From Algoriphagus zhangzhouensis (GTDB lineage Bacteria; Bacteroidota; Bacteroidia; Cytophagales; Cyclobacteriaceae): a stretch of 64,000 nucleotides of DNA. The notes below the pieces were generated by a model. It had not been told where the DNA came from. It did no database searches and saw only the letters and a list, made by a program, of their open reading frames with translations. Both the position numbers and the translations under genes were made by a program. Below, piece by piece: positions 47,732 to 56,397 of this stretch; the stretch's first letter is position 1; the number at the start of each line of letters is the position of its first letter. The DNA lies in NCBI RefSeq assembly GCF_900148515.1, contig NZ_FRXN01000001.1:1-64000 (forward strand), given 5' to 3'.

Positions 47732-48553
47732 ATGCAGAAGATTTGGACAGGGGTAGTGTATGCCCTGGTTTTTTTAACAGCTATAAGCTGTGTATCTAAT
47801 GAAAAAATCATCTACCTCCAGAATCTAGAAGGGGAAGATCCAATTGAAGAAGGAGAATTGATTTTATACGAAATTCCTGAATACAAATTGCAATACAATG
47901 ATATCATTGATATTAATATTCAAACTATCGAGGATTTGCTTGAATTTGGTTTCAATTCCAAATCCACCCAAATGAGTGGACAAATGGGTAATATCGCTGG
48001 ACAATCAGGTGGTGATATTTATTATATGACTGGATATTCTGTTGATAAAAACGGAAGCATTCAATTGCCAGTATTGGGAGATGTCTATGTAAAGGATAAA
48101 ACTCTTGAAGAAGCAAGAAAGGGGATAGAAGAGAGTTTGAGAGAATATATTAAGTCTGATTTATATGTGAAAGTTAAATTGGGAGGTATCAGATATTCTG
48201 CCTTGGGTGAATTTAGGAGGCCTGGGAAATTTGTGGTTTTGCAGGATAGAATGACCATTTTTGAAGCAATAGCCAATGCAGGTGATTTAACCCCAATTGC
48301 AAAAAGAGATGAAATATTGTTGATTCGCCAATATCCAGAAGGGACCAAATTGCATCGAATTAATTTGAATGATAGACAAATGGTAAAATCTCAATTTTAC
48401 TTTATTCAGCCGAATGATCAGATTTATGCAGAGCCAATGAAGGTTCGTGAAATTGGAGCAGGTGAAAATGCTGCGCAGTCTATTTCTTTAGTTATTTCAT
48501 CCATAACGGCCGCTGCCCTTATTATTAACCTAATAATTTCCCTGAATAAATAA
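47732..48553 (+). CDS. Wza-like polysaccharide export lipoprotein
   Basis: About 273 residues from ATG 47732 (the frame reaches back to a TTG at 47726). The lipoprotein signal ends in TAISC (Cys20). A polysaccharide export domain (YKLQYNDIIDINIQ, then YSVDKNGSIQLPVLGDVYVKDKTLEEA) and an SLBB-like domain (GEFRRPGKFVVLQDRMTIFEAIANAGDLT) follow. A hydrophobic helix ends the protein. It forms the outer-membrane export channel for exopolysaccharide. Its stop overlaps the next ATG by one base (TAATG), so the two genes are translationally coupled. Confidence 0.92.
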   Translation: MQKIWTGVVYALVFLTAISCVSNEKIIYLQNLEGEDPIEEGELILYEIPEYKLQYNDIIDINIQTIEDLLEFGFNSKSTQMSGQMGNIAGQSGGDIYYMTGYSVDKNGSIQLPVLGDVYVKDKTLEEARKGIEESLREYIKSDLYVKVKLGGIRYSALGEFRRPGKFVVLQDRMTIFEAIANAGDLTPIAKRDEILLIRQYPEGTKLHRINLNDRQMVKSQFYFIQPNDQIYAEPMKVREIGAGENAAQSISLVISSITAAALIINLIISLNK

Positions 48554-51000
48554 TGAATCTCTCCAACCAAAATTACACCCCGGGAAGTTCTCAACCGTTT
48601 ATTCATAATAATGAGGATGAGATTGATTTAAAAGTTCTATTATTCAATTACCTACAATTTTGGCCATTGATCTTTGCTTTTATGTTGGTAGGATTGATTG
48701 GGGCATTTTTATTTAATAGATATTCTAATCCAATTTATTCTGTTCAATCCTCTGTTTTGATAAAGGATGAGCAAAGTGGGTTAAGTATGGATTTATTTGA
48801 ATCTGCTGGATTTGGCTTGCAGGGAAAAAACAATATCGAAAATGAAATTGGGATTTTAAAGTCCTATTCATTAGCTGAAGAAGCTCTCAATGAATTAAAT
48901 TTTAATGTTGAATATTTTTCAGAAGGATTAATTAGAGATGTTCAACAGTATGATAAGTTGCCAATTTTAGTTGAAGTGGATTGGGATCAACCTCAAATAG
49001 TAGGAGGCCTCTTCGAAGTGGAAGTATTGGATAATAATTCTTTTGAGATAAAGATTGTAAAACAAGAATTTAGTGTATTTAATCCTGATGACCCCTTTTA
49101 CAAAAGTAAGCTTGATAAAGAAATTGAATTAAAAAAATCTGTGTATTCATTTGGTGAGATAATTTCTGGAGAAAATTATTCATTTAAAATTGAACAGATT
49201 TCAGCTTTGCAAGGGGAAAAAATTCAATTTAAATTGATTGATACTCCTTCTCTTGCGTTAAAGTATAAAGATGCCTTAACAGTATCTCCAATCAATAAGC
49301 AAGCTTCAATTTTAAACTTAGGTTTAGAGACTCCGGTAAGGAAGCTTGGTGAAGATTACATTAATAAATTGATGGAAATGTACCTTCAAAGAGATTTGGA
49401 TGAGAAAAATAGAGCTTCTGAAAGTACTGTAATTTTTATTGAAGAACAGCTATCAGGAATTACCCAATCTTTGGAATCTTCTGAAACTCAACTTCAGAAG
49501 TATAGAACTGAAAATAATATATTCAATCTTTCTGAAGAAGGGGCAGTAATCTTTGAGAGATTGCAAGAGTTGGGGAAAGAAAAAAGCCAGTCCGAATTAA
49601 ATCTCAAATACTACCAGACTTTAAGCGACTATTTAGTAAATAATCAATCTGGAGAATTAGTAGCTCCTTCCATTATAGGAGTAACTGACCCTTTGCTAAA
49701 TTCCTTGGTTGAGTCTTTAAGTCAACTACAAGCAGAAAGAATTCGTTTGAGAACAAATTATTCTGATGAGCTTCCTGCTGTTAGAGACAATGCAACAAGG
49801 ATAGAAAATACAAAAAAGGCTCTTAAGGAAAATGTAAATTCTGCCATTCAAAATACCAGAAATGTAATCGCTGATTTAAATAATAGAATTTCATCTATTG
49901 AAAGGGATGTAAATTCTCTTCCAGAGACTGAAAGAAATTTGATAGGAATTCAAAGGCAATTCTCTATCAATGAGAATATTTATGTGTATTTGCTTCAAAA
50001 GAAGGCAGAGGCTCAAATTACAATGGCAGCTAATATGCCAAAGAACTCAATCTTGGATTTTGCTAAATCTGGACAAATACCTGTTGCCCCTAAATCTAAA
50101 TTAAACTATTTAATAGGCTTGATTTTAGGATTGATTCTTCCGATAGGATTTATTACTATTAAAGACTTTTTGAATACCAAAATTGAAGACCCAAAAGAAT
50201 TAGAGCATCAGATCAAGGTTCCATTAATTGGGATGATTGGAAGGTCAAATACCGATGATAACCTTCCTGTTTTGAATAGTCCTCGTTCCACAGTAACTGA
50301 ATCTTTCCGTTCTTTAAGAGCAGATATGTCTTATTTAAGTGCTAATAAGGAAAAGCTGACAATTTTATTTACTTCCTCCATTTCAGGAGAAGGAAAGACC
50401 TTTGTTTCCATGAATATGGCATCTGTTTTTGCCTTGATGGGTAAAAAGACCATTTTGCTGGGTTTGGATTTAAGAAAACCAAAAATCTCAGAAGATTTCA
50501 ATATGCCGAATGATATCGGGATGAGTACTGCTTTGAGTTCCAATACTCCTTGGAGAAACACAGTTAAGAAAACTTCGCATGCAGATTTGGATGTGATCCT
50601 ATCAGGACCGATTCCTCCCAATCCGGCAGAACTACTTCTTCAAGATAAGTTCACCCAAATCATTGAAGAAATTAAAGAAGAATATGATGTTGTAGTATTT
50701 GACTGTCCTCCAGTTGGATTGGTTTCAGAAACAAAGGAGCTTTTTGCATTAGCTGATATCAATTTCTATGTCTTCCGCCAAGGCTATTCCATGAAAGGAA
50801 ATACAGCCATTCTGAATAATTTGGTAGAAAAAGGAGGAGTTTCGAAAATGTATGGAATCCTAAATGATCTTCATATAGACAAAGGTTATGGATATGGCTA
50901 CGGCTATGGTTATGGCTATGGATATGGTGGGAATTCTTATGGATATCATGAAGAAGTTCAGCTTCCTTGGTGGAAACGAGCATTAAAAAGAAAATCTTAA
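48553..51000 (+). CDS. Wzc-like chain-length regulator and tyrosine autokinase
   Basis: 815 residues. A Wzz domain with a transmembrane helix (about 35-53), a long periplasmic coiled-coil region (about 280-470) and a second helix (about 515-535) lead to a cytoplasmic BY-kinase. The kinase has Walker A SSISGEGKTFVSMNMA, Walker A' TILLGLDLRKP and Walker B VVVFDCPPVG. The tail holds an unusually regular tyrosine cluster of alternating Gly-Tyr (about residues 777-793), the autophosphorylation site. It controls polysaccharide assembly and export with the upstream Wza-like protein. A terminator follows. Confidence 0.93.
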   Translation: MNLSNQNYTPGSSQPFIHNNEDEIDLKVLLFNYLQFWPLIFAFMLVGLIGAFLFNRYSNPIYSVQSSVLIKDEQSGLSMDLFESAGFGLQGKNNIENEIGILKSYSLAEEALNELNFNVEYFSEGLIRDVQQYDKLPILVEVDWDQPQIVGGLFEVEVLDNNSFEIKIVKQEFSVFNPDDPFYKSKLDKEIELKKSVYSFGEIISGENYSFKIEQISALQGEKIQFKLIDTPSLALKYKDALTVSPINKQASILNLGLETPVRKLGEDYINKLMEMYLQRDLDEKNRASESTVIFIEEQLSGITQSLESSETQLQKYRTENNIFNLSEEGAVIFERLQELGKEKSQSELNLKYYQTLSDYLVNNQSGELVAPSIIGVTDPLLNSLVESLSQLQAERIRLRTNYSDELPAVRDNATRIENTKKALKENVNSAIQNTRNVIADLNNRISSIERDVNSLPETERNLIGIQRQFSINENIYVYLLQKKAEAQITMAANMPKNSILDFAKSGQIPVAPKSKLNYLIGLILGLILPIGFITIKDFLNTKIEDPKELEHQIKVPLIGMIGRSNTDDNLPVLNSPRSTVTESFRSLRADMSYLSANKEKLTILFTSSISGEGKTFVSMNMASVFALMGKKTILLGLDLRKPKISEDFNMPNDIGMSTALSSNTPWRNTVKKTSHADLDVILSGPIPPNPAELLLQDKFTQIIEEIKEEYDVVVFDCPPVGLVSETKELFALADINFYVFRQGYSMKGNTAILNNLVEKGGVSKMYGILNDLHIDKGYGYGYGYGYGYGYGGNSYGYHEEVQLPWWKRALKRKS

Positions 51001-51007
51001 AAATTTA

Positions 51008-51035
51008 AACCCCGATCTATTCGGGGTTTTTTCTT
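51008..51035 (+). terminator. Rho-independent terminator after the Wzc gene
   Basis: AACCCCGA (51008-51015) pairs with TCGGGGTT (51021-51028) around five bases, then a T-rich tract. It separates wza-wzc from the repeat array. Confidence 0.85.
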
Positions 51036-51942
51036 TTTTCACCGCAGAGTCGCAGAGACCACAAAGATTTCAAAGAGTATAATTTCTTGACAAATGAAAT
51101 TGAGTGAAAGGCCCAGAGGGCCAAAAGCTTAATAGCCCCGGGTTTTAACCCAGGGAAATAGGATTTAATAGTTATTTCCCTCGGCCACGAGATTCCATTA
51201 TTTGGCAATACACTTTGCCGAGGAGGTAACGAAAATAAATTTTGAGCACAGATTTTTCACCACGGAGATCACAGAGAATTCACAGAGTATATTTTCATGA
51301 TAAATGAAATTGAGTGAAAGGCCCAGAAGGCAAAAAGCCTAATAGCCCTGAGTTTTAACCCAGGGAAAGGGGGTTTAATAATTATTTCCCTCGGCCACGA
51401 GATTCCATTATTTGGCAAGACACTTTGCCGAGGAGGTAACGAAAATAAATTTTGACTATAGATTTTTCACCACAGATTCACGGAGATCACAGAGAATTCA
51501 CAGAGTATTTTTCCTTGATAATTGAAATTGAGTGAACGGCCCAGAGGGCTAAAAGCTTAATAGCCCTGGGTTTTAACCCAGGGAAAACAGTTTAATGATC
51601 ATTTCCCACGGCCATGAGATTCCATTATTAGGAAAGACATTTTGCCGAGGAGGTAACGAAAATAAATTTTGACTATAGATTTTTCACCACAGATTCACGG
51701 AGATCACAGAGAATTCACAGAGTATTTTTCCTTGATAATTGAAATTGAGTGAACGGCCCAGAGGGCTAAAAGCTTAATAGCCCAGGGTTTTAACCCAGGG
51801 AAAAGAGTTTAATGATCATTTCCCACGGCCATGAGATTCCATTATTAGGAAAGACACTTTGCCGAGGAGGTAACGAAAATAAATTTTGACTATAGAATTT
51901 TCACCACAGAGGCACAGAGTTCGCTGAGGATACACAGAGTTT
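51036..51942. repeat. Tandem array of four ~215-bp repeats plus a partial fifth
   Basis: Units begin with TTTTCACC at 51036, 51254, 51464 and 51681, with a partial unit at 51898; periods are 218, 210, 217 and 217 bases. Each has the same order: a CACAGAG-rich start, GAAATTGAGTGAA, a CCCAGAGGG-like block, the hairpin CCCTGGGTT/AACCCAGGG, then CTCGGC ... GCCGAG arms enclosing about 35 bases (reduced in units 3-4), and AGGAGGTAACGAAAATAAATTTTGA. Units 3 and 4 are almost identical, which implies recent amplification. No protein-coding signal runs through the array. Confidence 0.9.
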
Positions 51943-52224
51943 AATTTCTTGATCCGCGATATTCATCGGGATTGAAAATTGACTATTGATCATTTTCCCA
52001 TGTAATCAAACTGGGGATTTGTTCCACGATTTTCAGCTTTAATTTTTTAGAATACACAGATAGTATTAGAATTTCTTGTGAGGAACAATCAAAATTATTT
52101 TTTAAAAGTGTTGTAAATAATTGAATAATAGGGTTTTGAGTATTTATTTTTATTTTTTTTCAATAATCCTACTCTCAATAACCTTTGAGGATTGAATAGG
52201 TTTTGTTTTTGTATTTGATATGAT
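51943..52224. other. Non-coding stretch with a REP-like palindrome remnant
   Basis: About 280 bases of A/T-rich sequence follow the array. CCGCGATATTCATCGGG near 51955-51971 is an imperfect palindrome reminiscent of the insert in the tRNA fragments at 25.3-25.7 kb, though the core differs. Beyond this I see only poly-T tracts before the orphan gene. Confidence 0.4.
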
Positions 52225-52776
52225 ATGGATGCGATATCATTAATCTCAAAGTTTTTAATAGGATATAAGATCAAAAGGAAGTTGGTAAAGGGGATTCCTA
52301 TGGAGTATAGGTATTCTGGGAAACCGGTTTTTTTTGATCCTATTTCTATGATTCAAGAGGCTTCATTTAAAATCGATTCCACGGATTTAATTTTAAATGA
52401 GAATTCGGAAAGTTTCCAAAGGGATGGGCAGTTTAATCATGGAGAATTAGAACCTTCAGTTAGTGTTTCCTGGAAGCAAAATGATAAAAACATGAAAGCC
52501 TACAGATTTGTAAAGGCTGATTCTCAAAAGGCTTCGAGTTTGTATGAGTTTTATTCTGGAGATATACTTTTTGCTACCTTTTTAAGAATTTATGACTTTG
52601 GAAAAGATTTCGAGATGTTAAAGGACTCATTTAAAATCCAAATTGGTGACAAAGTCGATGCTATGAAAGGCTTAAAAATTCAAGGCTCAAAGGACTCTAT
52701 TTTATATGCTGAAAATTTTGGGCATAGTCAATTTTGGAAGCTTTTTTCTTATTCAGAAATAAAGGGTTTTGATTAA
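52225..52776 (+). CDS. Orphan hypothetical protein
   Basis: 183 residues, ATG start, no signal peptide or membrane segment. It is fairly hydrophilic with aromatic-rich beta-like stretches (SVSWKQNDKNMKAYRFVKADS, LYEFYSGDILFATFLRIYDFG). I recognise no family. It stands alone between the repeat array and the GDP-sugar genes, in very A/T-rich DNA, and is flanked by long non-coding spaces, which suggests horizontal origin or a remnant. The frame is long enough to be real. Confidence 0.55.
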   Translation: MDAISLISKFLIGYKIKRKLVKGIPMEYRYSGKPVFFDPISMIQEASFKIDSTDLILNENSESFQRDGQFNHGELEPSVSVSWKQNDKNMKAYRFVKADSQKASSLYEFYSGDILFATFLRIYDFGKDFEMLKDSFKIQIGDKVDAMKGLKIQGSKDSILYAENFGHSQFWKLFSYSEIKGFD

Positions 52777-53140
52777 ATGAAAAAGCCAATTTTTTAATTG
52801 AAATACATTAAAATGTATATGAAAAATCCTTTAAAAATTTGGATAAAAAATGAGTACTAAAACTACTCAGTTGATTATATTTACATCAGAAAAAGGGCTA
52901 TAAAACTGTCAATAATTTATTATTTGCGCTGTTTTTATTTCTTTTTTTCAAATTTTGACAGTTTTAAGTCGAAATCTTTATTAACCAATTTTCTAAGCTA
53001 AGACTATACTGAGAATCAGAAATTAGGGAGAATCGAGGAGTTAAATTCAAAGACATAGTCTATTTAAATTTCCCTCACCTATTTCTTTTTTTCTTTATGG
53101 GACTGAAAGGGCGAAGCTGTAAAATTTTCAATCTTTTTTT
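52777..53140. other. Non-coding region before manC with a long inverted repeat
   Basis: About 360 A/T-rich bases without a coding frame. The notable structure is the perfect inverted repeat AAAACTGTCAA (52902-52912) and TTGACAGTTTT (52955-52965), separated by 42 bases. It could be an operator pair, a long-loop hairpin or the ends of a small inserted element. Poly-T tracts precede the manC start. Confidence 0.5.
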
Positions 53141-54136
53141 ATGACTATTGTTAACGTAATACTTTCTGGGGGGGTGGGGTCTAGACTCTGGCCATTATCC
53201 AGGAAAGCAAGACCAAAGCAATATCTTCCAATTTTTGAAGGAGAGACGCTTTTTCAAAAAACGGTAAACAGGAATCGCAAGTTTTGTGACACAGTTTTAG
53301 TGGTTGGGAATTCGGGGAATTATCAATTGTCGAGGAAAGATATTCAAGAAAGTGGATTAGAGGATTTCTTGGAAATTATCGAAGCCTGTCCAAGAAATAC
53401 TGCTGCTGCCATTGCCTTTGCCGCATTGTCTTGCGAAAAAGAAGATATTCTATTTGTGACTCCCTCGGATCATCTGATTGAATCCAATGAAAAATATGCA
53501 TCTGCAATTCAAAGGGGGATTCAATTAGCACGTGAAGGCAATGTTGTAACATTTGGATTGAAGCCTTCAAAGCCAGAAACAGGCTTTGGCTACATTGAGT
53601 CAGATGGAGAAAATGTTTTAGCTTTTCACGAGAAGCCTAGTCTAGAAAAAGCTAAGGAATTTTTAAGTCAAGGAAATTTCTTTTGGAACTCAGGTATGTT
53701 TTGCTTTCAAGCGGGAGTATTTCTGGATGAATTAGAAAGGTTAGAACCTCAGGTCTTTGAAGCTTCAAAAATCGCCTTTGAAAATGCTACTGAAGGGAAA
53801 TTGGATTATGATCTTTCAATGAAAATTCCTTCTATTTCTGTTGATTATGCAGTGATGGAAAAGACAAAAAAGATCAAGGTTGTTCCTTCTGAGTTTGAAT
53901 GGTCAGATATGGGTTCTTTTGAATCTATTTATGAATACTTTGAAACAAAAGGCTACCCAAAAGACGACTGTGGGAATATGGTAATTGGGACTGATGTTCA
54001 TACTGAGTTCACAGGTTTATCAAATACCTTATTGATACAAACGAAGGATGCGATTTTGGTTCTTCAAAAAGAACATGCTCAAGATGTCAAAAAAGTCTAC
54101 GAACGCCTTGAAAAAGAAAAGCCAGAATTAGTCTAG
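53141..54136 (+). CDS. manC: Mannose-1-phosphate guanylyltransferase
   Basis: 331 residues. The nucleotidyltransferase signature is near the start (ILSGGVGSRLWPLSRKARPKQYLP), with TPSDHLI, FGYIE and FHEKPS further on. It makes GDP-mannose from GTP and mannose-1-phosphate. The C-terminal phosphomannose isomerase domain of the bifunctional enzyme is absent, so another gene must supply mannose-6-phosphate. It heads the nucleotide-sugar set manC-fcl-gmd. Confidence 0.93.
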   Translation: MTIVNVILSGGVGSRLWPLSRKARPKQYLPIFEGETLFQKTVNRNRKFCDTVLVVGNSGNYQLSRKDIQESGLEDFLEIIEACPRNTAAAIAFAALSCEKEDILFVTPSDHLIESNEKYASAIQRGIQLAREGNVVTFGLKPSKPETGFGYIESDGENVLAFHEKPSLEKAKEFLSQGNFFWNSGMFCFQAGVFLDELERLEPQVFEASKIAFENATEGKLDYDLSMKIPSISVDYAVMEKTKKIKVVPSEFEWSDMGSFESIYEYFETKGYPKDDCGNMVIGTDVHTEFTGLSNTLLIQTKDAILVLQKEHAQDVKKVYERLEKEKPELV

Positions 54137-54155
54137 TTTTTTGATTTAATTAAAT

Positions 54156-55106
54156 ATGGATAGAAATAGAAAAATTTATATAGCGGGTCATAAAGGAATG
54201 GTGGGTTCGGCTATTTGGAGAGCTTTGGAAGAAAAGGGCTATTCGAATTTAATCGGCAAATCTTCTAAGGAATTGGATTTGAAAAATCAGGTTGCAGTTA
54301 AGGAATTTTTTAAAAATGAAAAACCAGAAGTAGTAATTGATGCTGCAGCTAGAGTAGGAGGGATTTTAGCAAACAATACCTATCCTTATCAGTTTTTGAT
54401 GGAGAATATGCAGATTCAAAATAATCTGATCAATACCTCTCTCCAAGCAGATGTTGAGAAGTTTATATTCCTAGGCTCTTCTTGTATTTATCCTAAACTG
54501 GCGCCACAGCCTTTGAAGGAGGAATATTTGTTAACAGGTCCTTTGGAACCGACCAATGAATGGTATGCTGTAGCCAAGATCACTGGAGTAAAAGCTTGTG
54601 AGGCTATTAGAAAGCAATTTGGAAAGGATTACATCTCTTTGATGCCTACCAATTTATATGGCCCTTTTGATAATTTTGATTTAAAAACTTCTCATGTGCT
54701 TCCTGCTATGATCCGGAAGTTTCATGATGCTAAACAAAATGGAAATACTCCAGTAGAACTTTGGGGATCTGGAACACCCATGCGAGAGTTTTTATATGTA
54801 GAGGATTTGGCTGAAGCTGTAGTTTTTGCTTTGGAAAACGAGTTTCAGGATAATTTGTACAATGTAGGAACAGGAACGGATTTGACTATTAAGCAACTGG
54901 CTGAGTTGATTCAAAAGATTGTAGGGCATTCAGGTGAATTGAAATGGGATTCCTCCAAACCAGATGGTACTCCTCGGAAATTGATGGATGTTTCCAAAAT
55001 GGATAAAGCAGGCTGGAAAGCTAAAACATCCCTAGAGGAGGGAATACAAAAAACCTATGGATGGTTTTTGGAAAATCAAGAGAATTTTAAGGAAGTGAAA
55101 ATATAG
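54156..55106 (+). CDS. fcl: GDP-L-fucose synthase
   Basis: 316 residues of the extended SDR family. The NADP-binding motif is IAGHKGMVGSAI, with AARVGGI, SSCIYPK and the catalytic YAVAK (Tyr and Lys). It performs the epimerase-reductase step from GDP-4-keto-6-deoxymannose to GDP-L-fucose. It lies 19 bases after manC and 78 bases before gmd, which encodes the preceding enzyme. Confidence 0.95.
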   Translation: MDRNRKIYIAGHKGMVGSAIWRALEEKGYSNLIGKSSKELDLKNQVAVKEFFKNEKPEVVIDAAARVGGILANNTYPYQFLMENMQIQNNLINTSLQADVEKFIFLGSSCIYPKLAPQPLKEEYLLTGPLEPTNEWYAVAKITGVKACEAIRKQFGKDYISLMPTNLYGPFDNFDLKTSHVLPAMIRKFHDAKQNGNTPVELWGSGTPMREFLYVEDLAEAVVFALENEFQDNLYNVGTGTDLTIKQLAELIQKIVGHSGELKWDSSKPDGTPRKLMDVSKMDKAGWKAKTSLEEGIQKTYGWFLENQENFKEVKI

Positions 55107-55127
55107 TTATTGTTTAATAGTTAATAA

Positions 55128-55177
55128 GTTAATCGTATTCTGATTAACCATTAACCATTAACCATTAACATTTAACA
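55128..55177 (+). repeat. Palindrome and heptanucleotide direct repeats in the gmd leader
   Basis: GTTAATC (55128-55134) and GATTAAC (55142-55148) form a perfect inverted repeat around seven bases. The right arm runs into three ATTAACC units (55143-55163), then ATTAACA and TTTAACA, ending eight bases before the gmd ATG. Such repeats can change length by slippage and could alter spacing of the leader. Confidence 0.7.
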
Positions 55178-55184
55178 ATACATT

Positions 55185-56297
55185 ATGAAAACGGCACTAA
55201 TCACAGGCATTACTGGTCAAGACGGCTCTTACTTGGCCGAACTACTTTTAGAAAAAGGCTATATGGTCCATGGTGTAAAAAGAAGAGCTTCTTCTTTCAA
55301 TACTGCTAGAATCGACCATCTATATATAGATCAGCATGAAAAGCACGTGAATTTTAAATTGCATTATGGTGATTTGACAGATTCTACCAATATCATTCGA
55401 ATTATCCAGGAAGTGCAGCCAGATGAGATCTATAACTTGGGAGCTATGTCTCATGTGAAAGTCTCTTTTGATTCTCCCGAATATGTTGCCAATGTGGATG
55501 GAATGGGAACCTTAAGAATTCTTGAAGCCGTAAGAATTTTAGGGTTAATGGAAAAAACCAGAATCTATCAAGCTTCCACTTCAGAGCTTTATGGTGGCCT
55601 GGAAGAAAATAAAAATGAAAAGGGATTTTATGATGAAAATTCTCCATTCTATCCTCGTTCCCCTTATGGGGTTGCTAAGATTTATGGTTTTTGGATTACG
55701 AAAAACTATAGAGAGGCTTACAATATGTATGCATGTAACGGAATTCTTTTTAACCATGAATCACCACGAAGAGGAGAGACCTTTGTGACCAGAAAGATCA
55801 CCATGGCTACTGCCGCCATCGCTTTAGGTAAGCAAGATTGCTTGTACTTGGGTAATATGAACGCTCTTCGTGACTGGGGACATGCCAAAGACTATGTAGA
55901 AGCTATGTGGAGAATCTTGCAGCAAGATGTGGCTGAAGATTATGTAATAGCTACTGGAGTTACTACATCTGTTAGAGATTTCGTCCGATATGCATTTAAA
56001 GAGGTAGGAATTGAGTTGTCATTTGAAGGTGAAGGAGAAGAAGAAGTTGCAAAAGTAGTTTCTTGCTCAAAGCCAGAATTCCAATTGGAACTTGGAAAGG
56101 TGGTAGTTCAAGTTGATCCAAGATACTATAGACCAACAGAAGTGGATTTATTATTGGGTGATCCAACTAAATCTAAAACCAAACTAGGCTGGAAGCCTCA
56201 ATATGATTTAGCAGGTCTAGTAAGTGAGATGGTCGCTTCAGATGTTGAAATTGTTAAGAAAAACTTTAATGCTCAATGGGAGCATATTGTTGGCTAA
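55185..56297 (+). CDS. gmd: GDP-mannose 4,6-dehydratase
   Basis: 370 residues of the extended SDR family. The NADP motif is [16 protein letters not shown], followed by [10 protein letters not shown], the NLGAMSHV segment and the catalytic [21 protein letters not shown] is the family hallmark. It converts GDP-mannose to GDP-4-keto-6-deoxymannose, the substrate of the fcl product. A small simple-sequence repeat lies just before its start. Confidence 0.96.
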   Translation: MKTALITGITGQDGSYLAELLLEKGYMVHGVKRRASSFNTARIDHLYIDQHEKHVNFKLHYGDLTDSTNIIRIIQEVQPDEIYNLGAMSHVKVSFDSPEYVANVDGMGTLRILEAVRILGLMEKTRIYQASTSELYGGLEENKNEKGFYDENSPFYPRSPYGVAKIYGFWITKNYREAYNMYACNGILFNHESPRRGETFVTRKITMATAAIALGKQDCLYLGNMNALRDWGHAKDYVEAMWRILQQDVAEDYVIATGVTTSVRDFVRYAFKEVGIELSFEGEGEEEVAKVVSCSKPEFQLELGKVVVQVDPRYYRPTEVDLLLGDPTKSKTKLGWKPQYDLAGLVSEMVASDVEIVKKNFNAQWEHIVG

Positions 56298-56397
56298 GAA
56301 AAGATTGCAATTTGTCTTAGGTCTTCCGTCTTTGATTAATAAAGCAATTTTCGGGTGTGGTAAAAAAGATAAATTACATTCTCATTAAAAAGCTACT

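Noticed and set aside
51017..51208. Minus-strand 63-codon ORF
   Set aside because: It lies across the terminator and the first repeat unit, and the frame does not follow a protein pattern in the other units.
51036..51942. Repeat array as a CRISPR locus
   Set aside because: Repeats are about 215 bases and contiguous, without short repeats separated by unique spacers, and no cas genes are near.
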